A stretch of 30,444 nucleotides of DNA from a virus: positions 1-30,444 of IMG/VR virus record IMGVR_UViG_3300045116_000064, one strand, 5' to 3'. Positions within the stretch are counted from its first letter, which is position 1; every line of letters starts with the position of its first letter. The position numbers were made by a program, and so were the translations under genes. Below the pieces are notes generated by a model. The model made no database searches, had not been told where the DNA came from, and was given only the letters and a program-made list of their open reading frames with translations. This document shows positions 5,799-14,403 of this stretch, in pieces.

Positions 5799-6615
5799 TC
5801 AATCTAAACAGAAAATAGGTGGCGCTTGGTCTTTTATTGATTATTTTTCTAAATATTATAAGTTAAGTGATTATGAAACAAGCGATATTTATTTTATTGC
5901 TGGTGCTACTATGGTTGAGCGGGAGGCAGTTATTAAAGCCAAAGCAGATAATAAGCGAATTGTACTCAGAGTTGATAATATGCCTAAAAATAGTAGGAAT
6001 CGCAATACTGGTTTTAATCGTTTATTTGATTATGCAAATTTGGCAGATTTAGTTATTTATCAAAGCCAATGGGCTAAAGATTATATTAAATATTTTATAA
6101 AAAAAGATGGTCTAGTTATTTATAATGGAATAAATACAGATATATTTAAAAAAGATGGCAATAAATGGCCAAGAGGAAAAGGCAAAGTTTATATGTATAG
6201 CCGCTATAATCGAGATGATAGTAAAAGATTAGATGAAGCATTTTATTATTTTCATCAATATTGGCGAAAGAATAAAGATATAGAACTTTGGCTGATGGGT
6301 AGATTTGCTGAAGATTTAATAGCTTATAATTTTGATTTTGTAGATAATGAAAATATTAAATGGCTAGGTATATTGGAAAAACAGGAAGAAATAGCAATGT
6401 TTATGCGATCGACAGATGTTTTGCTTTGTCCGTTTTTTAATGATGCATGTTCGAATACGGTTATTGAAGCACTTTGTTGTGGTTGTCAAATAGATACTTG
6501 TTTATCTGGCAATACTGGAGGAACTAAAGAAATATTAGAATTACATAAGCAAGGTTTTGATTGGTCAGCTAAAAGAATGATTAATGAATATATTAATGAA
6601 TTTAAAAAACTATGA
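5779..6615 (+). CDS. GT-B glycosyltransferase (GT4-like)
   Basis: A 278-residue protein, short for the family. The start MKIFIANQSKQKIGGAWSF has the Gly-rich loop typical of GT-B acceptor domains. Residues about 98-120 contain IYQSQWAKDYIKY and IYNGINTDIF, the GT4-type hinge before the second domain. The sugar-nucleotide site is represented by LLCPFFNDACSNTVIEALCC with the conserved Glu of the E-x7-E region. It would move a sugar from a nucleotide donor onto a glycan or protein. Donor and acceptor cannot be read from the sequence. It overlaps both neighbours, so it is part of one translation unit. Confidence 0.8.
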   Translation: MKIFIANQSKQKIGGAWSFIDYFSKYYKLSDYETSDIYFIAGATMVEREAVIKAKADNKRIVLRVDNMPKNSRNRNTGFNRLFDYANLADLVIYQSQWAKDYIKYFIKKDGLVIYNGINTDIFKKDGNKWPRGKGKVYMYSRYNRDDSKRLDEAFYYFHQYWRKNKDIELWLMGRFAEDLIAYNFDFVDNENIKWLGILEKQEEIAMFMRSTDVLLCPFFNDACSNTVIEALCCGCQIDTCLSGNTGGTKEILELHKQGFDWSAKRMINEYINEFKKL

Positions 6616-7196
6616 GCTATTATCGTGAACAATTAGAAGATTATTTGAAAACATTAGACATTAAAGCTGATAGTGTATTAGATATTGGCGGTAGTCAATT
6701 ACCTATTAAAGGCAGAACTAAAAGCTGGGATGTAAAAGATTATAAGATAATGGATTTAGAGAAACCTCATCAAGGAAATAAAGTTGATATAATTTTTGAT
6801 ATACAGAATTTAATTATTGAACATAATGATAATAATTATGAAAATTTTGATATAGTTTTTTGTTTAGAAGTAATGGAATATATAAATGATCCAATATTTA
6901 GTTTAATAAATATACTTTCTTTATTAAAACAAAACGGACTATTATATATAACATTTCCTACATTTTATCCATTACATAACCCATATAAAGAAGATTGTTT
7001 ACGATATACAAAATATGGAATATTAAAATTAATAGAAGAAACAGGATTTGAAATATTAGAAATAATACCACGCTATATGAAATCACAAAGCTTTGAATTG
7101 CTTAAACAAATTTGGAAAATAGAAGGTATGCATCCAGCTAGAGAATTTAATGAACATAATATTTTAGGTTATATAATTAAAGCACAAAAATTATGA
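6612..7196 (+). CDS. Class I SAM-dependent methyltransferase
   Basis: A 194-residue protein with a Rossmann methyltransferase core. Motif I is SVLDIGGSQLPIKG (residues about 21-34), an acidic residue for the SAM ribose follows in YKIMDLEKPH, and motif IV is FDIVFCLEVMEYINDP. A later strand LLYITFPTF resembles motif VI. In this setting O-methylation of a sugar hydroxyl, as in capping of O-antigen or rhamnose chains, is the simplest reading. The acceptor is not known. It joins its neighbours by ATGA overlaps on both sides. Confidence 0.8.
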   Translation: MSYYREQLEDYLKTLDIKADSVLDIGGSQLPIKGRTKSWDVKDYKIMDLEKPHQGNKVDIIFDIQNLIIEHNDNNYENFDIVFCLEVMEYINDPIFSLINILSLLKQNGLLYITFPTFYPLHNPYKEDCLRYTKYGILKLIEETGFEILEIIPRYMKSQSFELLKQIWKIEGMHPAREFNEHNILGYIIKAQKL

Positions 7197-8020
7197 AAAA
7201 AATAGCGGTAATCGGCTACGGTTATGTAGGAAAAGCTATGGCTAGATTACTTTATACTCATTATGAAGTTTGGATTTATGATCCTTTTATTAATGAACAT
7301 ATAGAAGATTTGGATAATGTTTATTATACTAATGATGAAAATAGAATTAATGAATGTGAATTAGCAGTTATTTGTGTTCCTACGCCGCAAGGAAAAGATG
7401 GACATTGTGATACAAGTATAGTTGAGGACACGCTTAAATGGCTTAAAACACCCCTTATTTTGATTAAAAGTACTGTTAAGCCTGGTTTTATTGATAGAAT
7501 GAAAAAAGAGACGGGAAAACGCATTATATTTAGTCCTGAGTATATTGGAGAATCTACATATCAGCATAATTATAGTTTTCAAACAATAATGGAGAATACT
7601 CCTTTTCTTATATTAGGCGGTGATAAAAAAGATACATCAGCTATACTTGATTTGTTTGTTCCTATTTTAGGCCCGCAGAAAACATATTATCAAGTAAGCG
7701 CTAAAGAGGCAGAAGTAATTAAATATATGGAAAATACTTATTTTGCTGTTAAAGTTATATTCGCTAATGAAATGAAAAAGATATGTGATGTTTTAGGTGT
7801 AGATTATTATACAGTTAGAACTGGGTGGGCGCTTGATCCTCGGGTAGATCAAATGCATACTATGGTATTTCCTGATAAACCTGGATTTGGAGGTAAATGT
7901 TTGCCTAAAGATACAAGTGCTATAGTTAAAGCTGTTCAAGAAGCTGGTTATAATCCTATTATGTTAGAAGCAATGATAAAAAGTAATAATAAAATACATG
8001 AAGATATTAATAACTCCTGA
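7193..8020 (+). CDS. UDP-sugar dehydrogenase family protein, lacking the C-terminal domain
   Basis: The N-terminal NAD-binding domain has GYGYVG (residues 8-13), CVPTPQGKDG (61-70) and a conserved SPEYIGE (114-120). The central domain follows (KYMENTYFAVKVIFANEM) and the catalytic cysteine is present in GFGGKCLPKD (C236). UDP-glucose or GDP-mannose dehydrogenases oxidise the sugar C6 to a uronic acid with two NAD. At 275 residues this protein stops soon after the catalytic loop, whereas family members usually have about 400 or more residues with a further C-terminal nucleotide-sugar-binding domain. Either it uses a different substrate or is a reduced form. The next gene starts 23 bases before its stop. 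Confidence 0.85.
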   Translation: MKKIAVIGYGYVGKAMARLLYTHYEVWIYDPFINEHIEDLDNVYYTNDENRINECELAVICVPTPQGKDGHCDTSIVEDTLKWLKTPLILIKSTVKPGFIDRMKKETGKRIIFSPEYIGESTYQHNYSFQTIMENTPFLILGGDKKDTSAILDLFVPILGPQKTYYQVSAKEAEVIKYMENTYFAVKVIFANEMKKICDVLGVDYYTVRTGWALDPRVDQMHTMVFPDKPGFGGKCLPKDTSAIVKAVQEAGYNPIMLEAMIKSNNKIHEDINNS

Positions 8021-9569
8021 TTGCCTAGGTTGGGCAATAGATAATATTACTAATGATATTATCTTGAATAATCCACATATACAATTTTTTAAAGTACCAG
8101 TACATCCTAGAAATGTAGAACAGAGTATTTTTGAAATTAATGCTATTTTAAAACATGGTATTGATTTATGGCATGCACAGTATTGGCATAGTGCTATGCA
8201 ATTAATAAAAATGTTGCCAGAACTTAAAAAAATACCAAAGATTTTAACACATCATAATCATTATGCTTTAGATAAGGAAGATTGGTCTTGTTTTGATGCT
8301 TTAACTATCCAGACTAAATGGGGAACAGAAAAGTTAAATACAAAACATTCAAATGTTTATCATATTGCGCATGGAGTAGATTTGAATAGATTTAATTATA
8401 TTAAAGAATTAAAAGGTGAATATATTGGTTATATTGGCAGAGTAATAGAGCATAAAAATCTTAAAAAAATATGCGAAACTGCTGGTAAATTGGGGTATAA
8501 AGTAATTGGCTCTGGTTATATAGACAAACCTAGATATTGGGAATCAGTACCTAAAGAAAATCTTATATTTAATGGTGGAATAGGAAGAGAACAAATGAAT
8601 ACTGTTATTGCTAAAGACAATATTTATGCACAAATGAAAGTATTTGTAATGTATTCAACGGATGAAAAAGAAACTGGCACGCTTCCATTATTAGAAGCGA
8701 TGGCTAAAGGTATTCCTGTTTTAACGACTGTACAAGGTAGTGCTAGAGATTTAATAAAAGATGGAGAAAATGGAATCATTTTTAATGAAGAAAACTTTGA
8801 AAATAAATTAAAGATGTTAATGGAAGATAAAGAATTAAGAGAGAAGATAAGATATAATGCACGAAGAACAATAAATAATTATTCATCTTTAAAAGTCGCT
8901 AGAGAACATGAAAAACTATATCATAAAGTATTACATAAAAAACCATTAATAAGCATTATAGTACCGACATATAATCGTTATGAACAATTAATACAATTGT
9001 TATTAAGTATAGAATTAAATAAATATGAAGCAAAAGAAATAATTGTTTGTGATGATGGTTCTGATGATTTAACTTATCAAACAGTAATAGAAGCTAGAAA
9101 AAAATTTAAAACACCAATTAAATATATTAGAAGTGATCATAATGGATATGGGTTAGCAAGAATGCGTAATTTAGGAGCAATAGAAGCGATTGGTCAGATT
9201 TTATTATTTTTAGATGATAGATTTATTCTTCAAGAAGATACTTTAAATAAAGTATCAAACAATTGTTTATTGGGAAAATGGTATTTTGGAAATAAATTAA
9301 TAAAAGAAAAAGCAGGAAATAAAAGTAATTTTGTTGAAAACTTTAGTTGGATTAATAAATGTGATTTTGTTAATGGTGGTATGTTTAATGAAAGAATAGA
9401 TTGTTATGGAGGAATGTCGCAAGAAATAAGACAAAAATATTCTCATCAAAGAATTGAATTTGTTTATAAAGAAGATATTTTTGTTAAAGAAAATATGCAT
9501 AGTAATTCGAGAAATAAAATAAGTGAAATCTGGAAAGCAAAAAATATATTATATAAAATGTATGAATAG
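7998..9569 (+). CDS. Fused GT4-GT2 glycosyltransferase
   Basis: A 523-residue protein with two transferase modules. Residues 1 to about 310 are GT-B/GT4-like: HIAHGVDLNRF (122-132), YIGYIGRVIEHKNLK (142-156) and TGTLPLLEAMAKGIPVLTT (226-244), the donor-site segment with the conserved Glu. Residues about 316-523 are GT-A/GT2-like: PLISIIVPTYNRYEQL, VCDDGSDD (350-357) and LFLDDRF (403-409), which takes the DxD position. Fusion suggests two successive sugar additions by one polypeptide. No membrane segment is visible, so it is likely cytoplasmic. Order of addition and sugars are unknown. Confidence 0.85.
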   Translation: MKILITPDCLGWAIDNITNDIILNNPHIQFFKVPVHPRNVEQSIFEINAILKHGIDLWHAQYWHSAMQLIKMLPELKKIPKILTHHNHYALDKEDWSCFDALTIQTKWGTEKLNTKHSNVYHIAHGVDLNRFNYIKELKGEYIGYIGRVIEHKNLKKICETAGKLGYKVIGSGYIDKPRYWESVPKENLIFNGGIGREQMNTVIAKDNIYAQMKVFVMYSTDEKETGTLPLLEAMAKGIPVLTTVQGSARDLIKDGENGIIFNEENFENKLKMLMEDKELREKIRYNARRTINNYSSLKVAREHEKLYHKVLHKKPLISIIVPTYNRYEQLIQLLLSIELNKYEAKEIIVCDDGSDDLTYQTVIEARKKFKTPIKYIRSDHNGYGLARMRNLGAIEAIGQILLFLDDRFILQEDTLNKVSNNCLLGKWYFGNKLIKEKAGNKSNFVENFSWINKCDFVNGGMFNERIDCYGGMSQEIRQKYSHQRIEFVYKEDIFVKENMHSNSRNKISEIWKAKNILYKMYE

Positions 9570-10035
9570 GATTGTATTGCCTTTAAAAAGATTAAAACTT
9601 GATGTAGGATGTGGTAGAAAAGATCAAAGACATGGGAAAGATGATTATATTGGGTTGGATATAAAAGATTATGGACAGGAAATAATATGGGATATGAAAA
9701 ATGGAATACCGCTACCAGATAATTCTTGTATTAATATTTTTTCTTCACATTTTATCGAACACTTTAATGATACTATTTTTTTTATGAATGAATGTTGGAG
9801 AATACTTGAGCCAAAAGGTGAAATATATATTATTTGTCCGCATCGTAAAAATGATAGTGCATATATTCCAAGCCATATAAAACAATTAGATGAATTTACT
9901 TTTAAAGCATTTTCTTATAAGGAAAAAAAAGAATGGAATGAAGATAATAATATAAAAACATGGGAAATAAAAGAAATAATAGTTAATAATCGTTTAGATA
10001 TACATTTTAAAGCAAAACCATATGGAAAAAATTAA
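9562..10035 (+). CDS. Class I SAM-dependent methyltransferase
   Basis: I choose ATG 9562 (MNRIVLPLKRLKLDVGCG), which overlaps the preceding stop by eight bases, over an in-frame ATG at 9523 deeper inside the previous gene. The 157-residue product has motif I LKLDVGCGRKDQRHG, an acidic partner in YIGLDIKDYG, and FSSHFIEHFND before WRILEPKGEIYIICPH. That pattern is typical of methyltransferases encoded among glycosyltransferase genes. It may cap or decorate the glycan. It lies in the middle of the cassette and overlaps the next gene by 14 bases. Confidence 0.8.
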   Translation: MNRIVLPLKRLKLDVGCGRKDQRHGKDDYIGLDIKDYGQEIIWDMKNGIPLPDNSCINIFSSHFIEHFNDTIFFMNECWRILEPKGEIYIICPHRKNDSAYIPSHIKQLDEFTFKAFSYKEKKEWNEDNNIKTWEIKEIIVNNRLDIHFKAKPYGKN

Positions 10036-11041
10036 AATATTAGCTACTACGTGGCATATAATGCATTATTGGGATTTATGCAATGCATTGATTAATGATG
10101 CAGATTTTTATTTAGTGCATAATAGTCATAGAAGTTGGTTAGATGATAGATTTTCGAAAATAAGACCAATACCCCCTAATGTTTTTTTTGTTCCATATTA
10201 TGAACCAAATAAATATGATTTAATTATATTAAATTGTGATCAACAATTAGCTAATCATGATTTAGGAAAATATAAAATAATGAAAGAATTAATTGATGAA
10301 ACACGGAAATATAATGATTGTCCTAGAATAATAATTAATCATGGTTGTCCTGTTTATCCTGAATATTTACAGACTAATGATATGACAGAAAGACAGGCAG
10401 AAATAGAATGTATAAAATTGATAAAAGAAATAATACAAGATGATACAATGGTTGTTAATTCTTATACTGCTGCTAGTGAAAAAGAATGGGGTTGGGGTTA
10501 TCCTATTTGGCATGGCATGAATAGTGAAGAATGGTTGGATTTACCGAAAGAACCTAGAGTTTTTACTGCATTAAGTCCAGGAGGTTGTGATAAATATTAT
10601 AATCGTGAATGCATGAATGAAGTAGCCAGAATATTAGATGAACAATATAATTATCGTCTTATGTGGGCAAAAGCTAATAAAAAAGTAGAAACATTTGATG
10701 ATTATAGACGATTATTAGGCAGTTCTTTGATTTATTTGGATACTTCTTATCGTACACCAATGAATAGAGCGAGAACAGAAGCTATGTTTAGTGGTTGTTG
10801 TGTTATACAAATAGAAGGAGCACATGATTTAGATAAAGTTTATAATGGAGAAAATATGATAATAGTTAAAAATAATCCCAGTCAAATAGCTAAAATATGT
10901 GTTGATTTATTAGAAAATGATTATAAAAAAGCAATAGAAATAGGTAAAAAAGGCAAAGAAACAGCTAAAAAATTGTTTAATCGTGAGAGATACAGGCAAG
11001 ATTGGTTAAAATTAATTAATCAATTAATAAAAAAGAAATGA
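10022..11041 (+). CDS. GT-B-like glycosyltransferase
   Basis: A 339-residue protein. The start MEKIKILATTWHIMHYWDLC resembles the first strand and loop of GT-B acceptor domains. The second half has FTALSPGGCDKYYNRE, a segment with conserved shape RLLGSSLIYLDTSYRTPMNR, and ARTEAMFSGCCVIQIEGAHD, where the Glu and small residues match the donor-binding loop (compare LxEAMAxGxPVI in GT4). The last 60 residues form the long C-terminal helix common to GT-B enzymes. Family is therefore likely, donor and acceptor unknown. Confidence 0.7.
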   Translation: MEKIKILATTWHIMHYWDLCNALINDADFYLVHNSHRSWLDDRFSKIRPIPPNVFFVPYYEPNKYDLIILNCDQQLANHDLGKYKIMKELIDETRKYNDCPRIIINHGCPVYPEYLQTNDMTERQAEIECIKLIKEIIQDDTMVVNSYTAASEKEWGWGYPIWHGMNSEEWLDLPKEPRVFTALSPGGCDKYYNRECMNEVARILDEQYNYRLMWAKANKKVETFDDYRRLLGSSLIYLDTSYRTPMNRARTEAMFSGCCVIQIEGAHDLDKVYNGENMIIVKNNPSQIAKICVDLLENDYKKAIEIGKKGKETAKKLFNRERYRQDWLKLINQLIKKK

Positions 11042-11871
11042 AAATAAGTGTTTTAACTTTTGAAAAATTTCATGGTAGAGAAAAAGGAAAAATAGGAAGT
11101 TCTATTATAAGAGGTGATTGGTTAGTTAATAATTGGCCAGAAGCTAAATTATGGACTAATGGTCAAAAATCAGACGTGATGATTTATCAAAAAGTATATT
11201 GGAAAGATCATATGAAGAGCTTTAAAGGTAAAAAGATTTTGGATTTATGTGATCCTGATTGGATGTGTGATGATTTTCTTATAAAAGAAATAGAGCCATA
11301 TATAGATGCAATAACTTGTTCTACTGATGCATTGACTAATATTATAAAACAATATGTAAATATTCCAGTTATTACTATTCCTGATAGATTGGATTTTAAT
11401 TCTTTTCCAAAAGAAGTTAAGCATCATGAAAAAAATGCAGAGATTGTTTGTTGGTTTGGATATGTTCATAATGCTGATCAATTATTAAATATGATTTTAC
11501 CAGCAGTTTCAAAAAATAAACTTAAATTGCATGTAATTGGTAATCGTGATTTTATTCCATTAAACTATTATGGAGTTAATATATTAAATATAGTATGGGA
11601 ATATACAACAGCATATAATCATATTAGAAATTGTGATTTTGTTTTGAATCCAAATTTTATGGAAAAAAACTTTAAGTTTAAAAGCAATAATAAAACGATT
11701 ATATCATGGGCATTGGGAAATCCAGTAGCAATTAGCGTTGAAGATGTTGAAAAATTTATTGATCCAAATGAAAGAAATAAAGAAGTATTAATGCGACAAA
11801 AAGAATTACATGAATTATATGATATTAAATTATCAGTTAATCAATATGTTAAATTAATAGAAAGTTTATGA
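11038..11871 (+). CDS. GT-B-fold glycosyltransferase-like protein
   Basis: A 277-residue protein. It contains KSDVMIYQKVYW and KKILDLCDPDWM in the first domain, CSTDALTNIIKQYVNIPVIT at the hinge, PDRLDFNSFP, and WFGYVHNADQLLNMILPAVS at the start of the second domain. These match the usual GT4 order of acceptor domain, hinge with a 'marker' sentence of the type xIPNGVDxxxF, and donor domain. The donor loop (NNKTIISWALGNPVAISVED) is degenerate and lacks the strong Glu, so catalysis is less certain. Overlaps with both neighbours place it in the cassette. Confidence 0.6.
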   Translation: MKISVLTFEKFHGREKGKIGSSIIRGDWLVNNWPEAKLWTNGQKSDVMIYQKVYWKDHMKSFKGKKILDLCDPDWMCDDFLIKEIEPYIDAITCSTDALTNIIKQYVNIPVITIPDRLDFNSFPKEVKHHEKNAEIVCWFGYVHNADQLLNMILPAVSKNKLKLHVIGNRDFIPLNYYGVNILNIVWEYTTAYNHIRNCDFVLNPNFMEKNFKFKSNNKTIISWALGNPVAISVEDVEKFIDPNERNKEVLMRQKELHELYDIKLSVNQYVKLIESL

Positions 11872-12083
11872 AATATATTTATGATGGTGATAAGAAATAT
11901 AGTATAGAAGTAAATAAATCTGAATTAAATTTTATATTATATTGTCGCCATTTAAAATTTGGAGAAATATCCAATTTGCAAATATATAATGGTACACCAA
12001 TTTCAATGGAAGAAACAAAAAAATCAGTTCTTTTTGATAAGATGAATGATTTTAATGATAAACTTGACTTATATATTATTTAG
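11868..12083 (+). CDS. Small hypothetical protein closing the glycan cassette
   Basis: A 71-residue protein joined by ATGA overlap to the previous gene. It starts MKYIYDGDKKYSIEVNKSEL and has an even mix of beta-like and polar segments with no motif I recognise. The next gene block is separated from it by a promoter-like sequence and a terminator, so this is the last gene of the 4834-12083 unit. Confidence 0.6.
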   Translation: MKYIYDGDKKYSIEVNKSELNFILYCRHLKFGEISNLQIYNGTPISMEETKKSVLFDKMNDFNDKLDLYII

Positions 12084-12091
12084 TGTATTAT
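12064..12091 (+). promoter_or_regulatory. Sigma-70-like promoter before the portal gene
   Basis: TTGACT (12064-12069), a 16-base spacer, TATTAT (12086-12091). Transcription would begin near 12098. It overlaps the end of the last cassette gene and lies upstream of the terminator at 12111. Confidence 0.5.
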
Positions 12092-12110
12092 AAAAGTAAT
12101 TAAATTATCT

Positions 12111-12147
12111 AAAAAGCAGAAATTATTAGTATTTTTCTGCTTTTTTT
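12111..12147 (+). terminator. Intrinsic terminator after the glycan cassette
   Basis: A perfect 12-bp stem, AAAAAGCAGAAA (12111-12122) with TTTCTGCTTTTT (12134-12145), an 11-base loop and a T run to 12147. It ends nine bases before the portal start codon. Confidence 0.85.
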
Positions 12148-12155
12148 AAAAAATT

Positions 12156-13532
12156 ATGGGAAAAATATCTAATTTTATAGGAAATTTTAGCAAAATTCTT
12201 AATAAAGAAATAAGCGTAAAGCGAAATTATCAGAGTAAAAAGGCTACAAATCAAGCAGAAAATAATAAAGCCGTGCCTTTTTCTATTGAGGCATCTAATG
12301 ATTTGCCCAGTTATTCTCCAATGGGAACATCTGCTTATTTACAACAATACAAAAGCTGGGTATACTCAGCCGTAAATAAAAGATCTAATGAAATAGCACA
12401 GATAGATTTACACTTATATAAAAAATTAACATCTAAAGGAAAAGAAACTTATAAAGAAATAATTGATCATCCAGTATTAGATTTACTTGATAGAGTAAAT
12501 AAAATACAAACATTTACTGATTTGATTAAATTGACTCAAATATACAAAGATTTATGCGGTGAGGCTTTTTGGTGGATAGTGAAGAATGCAAAAAATGAAC
12601 CTATAGAAATATATCCATTTTTACGGCCTGATTTAATGCAGATAGCAACATCAGCAACAGAGTTTGTTACTGGGTATGTATATAATGCTCCTGGTGGTGA
12701 ACAAATACCTTTTTCAGCAGATGAAATAATACATTTTAAATATCCTAATCCGCTTGATCCTTATAGGGGATATTCACCTATTAAAGCAGGTGAAATGTCA
12801 ATTGCTACTCATAATGAAAGCTCTAATTGGAATTGGATATTTTTTAAAAATCAAGCCAAGCCTCATGGTATAATTACTTTTAATACTACTATTACTCAAG
12901 ATCAAATAGAAAGAATAAAGACTCAATGGTCGCAAAAACATAGTGGTGTGGAAAATGCTTTTAGAATAGCGGTTTTAGGTGCAGGAGCAAGCTATCAAGA
13001 TATTGGTTTTTCAATGAAAGACATGGATTTTAAAGAATTAAAAACTATGTCTCGTGATGAAATATTGGCAATTTTTCAAGTGCCTTTATCAATATTGAAT
13101 CCTAATGAATCAATTAATAGAGCTACTGCGCAAGTAGCAAAAGATGTTTTCTTAGAACAAACTATTATGCCGTTAATGACTGATTTAGTTAATGTTTTAA
13201 ATGAATTTTTATTGCCATTATACGGTGATGATTCTTTAATATTTGATTATTCAAATAAACCACCAAAAGATGAATTGGTATCTTTGCAAAAATATCAAAA
13301 TGGAGTGGCTAATGGTTGGTTAACGCCAAATGAAATTAGAGAAGAAGAAGGGAGAGATGGCTATAAAGGCGGAGATCAATTTTATATACCATTTAATATT
13401 TCTCCTATTGGTTCAGCGGATAGAATTAAAAAATACCCATTGCCTAAGATGAAAGCTAAAAAGAGTAATAAGAAAATCAATAATGAATTGATTAAAAAAA
13501 TTATAATAGAAAAACTTTCAAAAAATGGATAA
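12156..13532 (+). CDS. Portal protein (HK97-like)
   Basis: A 458-residue protein with the usual order of HK97-type portals: WVYSAVNKRSNEIAQIDLHL near residue 68, a wing with FWWIVKNAKNEPIEIYPFLR, then DEIIHFKYPNP, and the crown/clip region ending TMSRDEILAIFQVPLSILNP and ATAQVAKDVFLEQTIMPLM. Length is normal for the family. It forms the 12-subunit ring through which the terminase pumps DNA. The C-terminus is a basic tail (KMKAKKSNKKINNELIKK). It overlaps the next gene by eight bases. Confidence 0.93.
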   Translation: MGKISNFIGNFSKILNKEISVKRNYQSKKATNQAENNKAVPFSIEASNDLPSYSPMGTSAYLQQYKSWVYSAVNKRSNEIAQIDLHLYKKLTSKGKETYKEIIDHPVLDLLDRVNKIQTFTDLIKLTQIYKDLCGEAFWWIVKNAKNEPIEIYPFLRPDLMQIATSATEFVTGYVYNAPGGEQIPFSADEIIHFKYPNPLDPYRGYSPIKAGEMSIATHNESSNWNWIFFKNQAKPHGIITFNTTITQDQIERIKTQWSQKHSGVENAFRIAVLGAGASYQDIGFSMKDMDFKELKTMSRDEILAIFQVPLSILNPNESINRATAQVAKDVFLEQTIMPLMTDLVNVLNEFLLPLYGDDSLIFDYSNKPPKDELVSLQKYQNGVANGWLTPNEIREEEGRDGYKGGDQFYIPFNISPIGSADRIKKYPLPKMKAKKSNKKINNELIKKIIIEKLSKNG

Positions 13533-14301
13533 TAAATATTTTGAAAAAGCGGGTTTATATTATTGGAGTAGAAAACAATCATTGATTAATAAAAACAGCA
13601 AAAAATTTAAAGAAATTTTGCGGGAAAATTTTTTTAGGCAAAAAAATCAAGTTTTAAAATCTGTTAAAGCTATATCTGATATTGATTTTAATTTGAAAGA
13701 AGAAATATTAAAGATGACTAAACAATTAAGTCCAGAAATAATTAATTTATTGAAAATAAATTATATTAATGCTTTAGAGGAATTAGGAGTGACGAATATA
13801 ATATCTACACCTAAATTAGAACAATATATAACTGATTATGGATTAAAATTTATAACTACTGTTAATAAATATACACAACAACAGATAGATGAAATTTATT
13901 CTCAAGGAAAAAAAGATGGATTAAATTTAACTGAGATTAAAGATAATATTAGACAATTTTTTGAATATACAATTTTTAATAGAACTAATGAAATAACTGA
14001 TACAGAATTAAATAGAATAGCAAACTGGGGAACAAATGAAGCATATAAAGATAGTGGAGTAGTTTCAAAAAAGGTATGGTGGACTGCGCAAGACGAAAGA
14101 GTCTGTGATTATTGTGGTCCATTGCATGGCGAGGAAGTTGGAGTAAGTGAAACATTTTTTGATAAAGGAGATTCTTATGATGGTAGAGCAGATAAACCAA
14201 TAAATCTTGATTTTTCAAATGTTGAAGCACCGCCACTTCATGTTAATTGCAGGTGTACAATTATAGCTGTAGTTATACCGATTTCTGAACAAAATAGATG
14301 A
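13525..14301 (+). CDS. Minor head protein (Mu gpF / SPP1 gp7-like)
   Basis: A 258-residue protein placed right after the portal. The C-terminal part carries the signature of phage head morphogenesis proteins: TNEAYKDSGV, then WWTAQDERVCDYCGPLHGEE with a CxxC, then PPLHVNCRC with a CxC, which together may bind a metal. The N-terminal half is helical and charged. Family members are minor capsid components associated with the portal and DNA entry. The start overlaps the portal stop. Promoter 14303 begins just after its stop. Confidence 0.85.
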   Translation: MDNKYFEKAGLYYWSRKQSLINKNSKKFKEILRENFFRQKNQVLKSVKAISDIDFNLKEEILKMTKQLSPEIINLLKINYINALEELGVTNIISTPKLEQYITDYGLKFITTVNKYTQQQIDEIYSQGKKDGLNLTEIKDNIRQFFEYTIFNRTNEITDTELNRIANWGTNEAYKDSGVVSKKVWWTAQDERVCDYCGPLHGEEVGVSETFFDKGDSYDGRADKPINLDFSNVEAPPLHVNCRCTIIAVVIPISEQNR

Positions 14302-14302
14302 C

Positions 14303-14331
14303 TTGACAAAATTTTATTAATACTTTATTAT
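14303..14331 (+). promoter_or_regulatory. Sigma-70-like promoter before protease and capsid genes
   Basis: Consensus TTGACA (14303-14308), a 17-base spacer and TATTAT (14326-14331), with TATAAT three bases further on (14329-14334). Transcription would begin near 14338-14341. This is the best promoter match in the window and stands upstream of the most highly expressed virion gene. Confidence 0.7.
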
Positions 14332-14360
14332 AATAATTAACAATTTATCTTAACCGAAAT

Positions 14361-14393
14361 AGACGGAAAAATAGTATTTTTCCGTCTTTTTTT
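14361..14393 (+). terminator. Intrinsic terminator upstream of the prohead protease
   Basis: A perfect 11-bp stem, AGACGGAAAAA (14361-14371) with TTTTTCCGTCT (14377-14387), a five-base loop and seven T residues (14387-14393). It ends ten bases before ATG 14404 and lies downstream of the promoter at 14303. Confidence 0.88.
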
Positions 14394-14403
14394 ATTAAAA
14401 TTT

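Noticed and set aside
9523-9561. Earlier start for the second methyltransferase
   Set aside because: It lies 47 bases inside the glycosyltransferase gene. ATG 9562 keeps the full methyltransferase domain with a short overlap.
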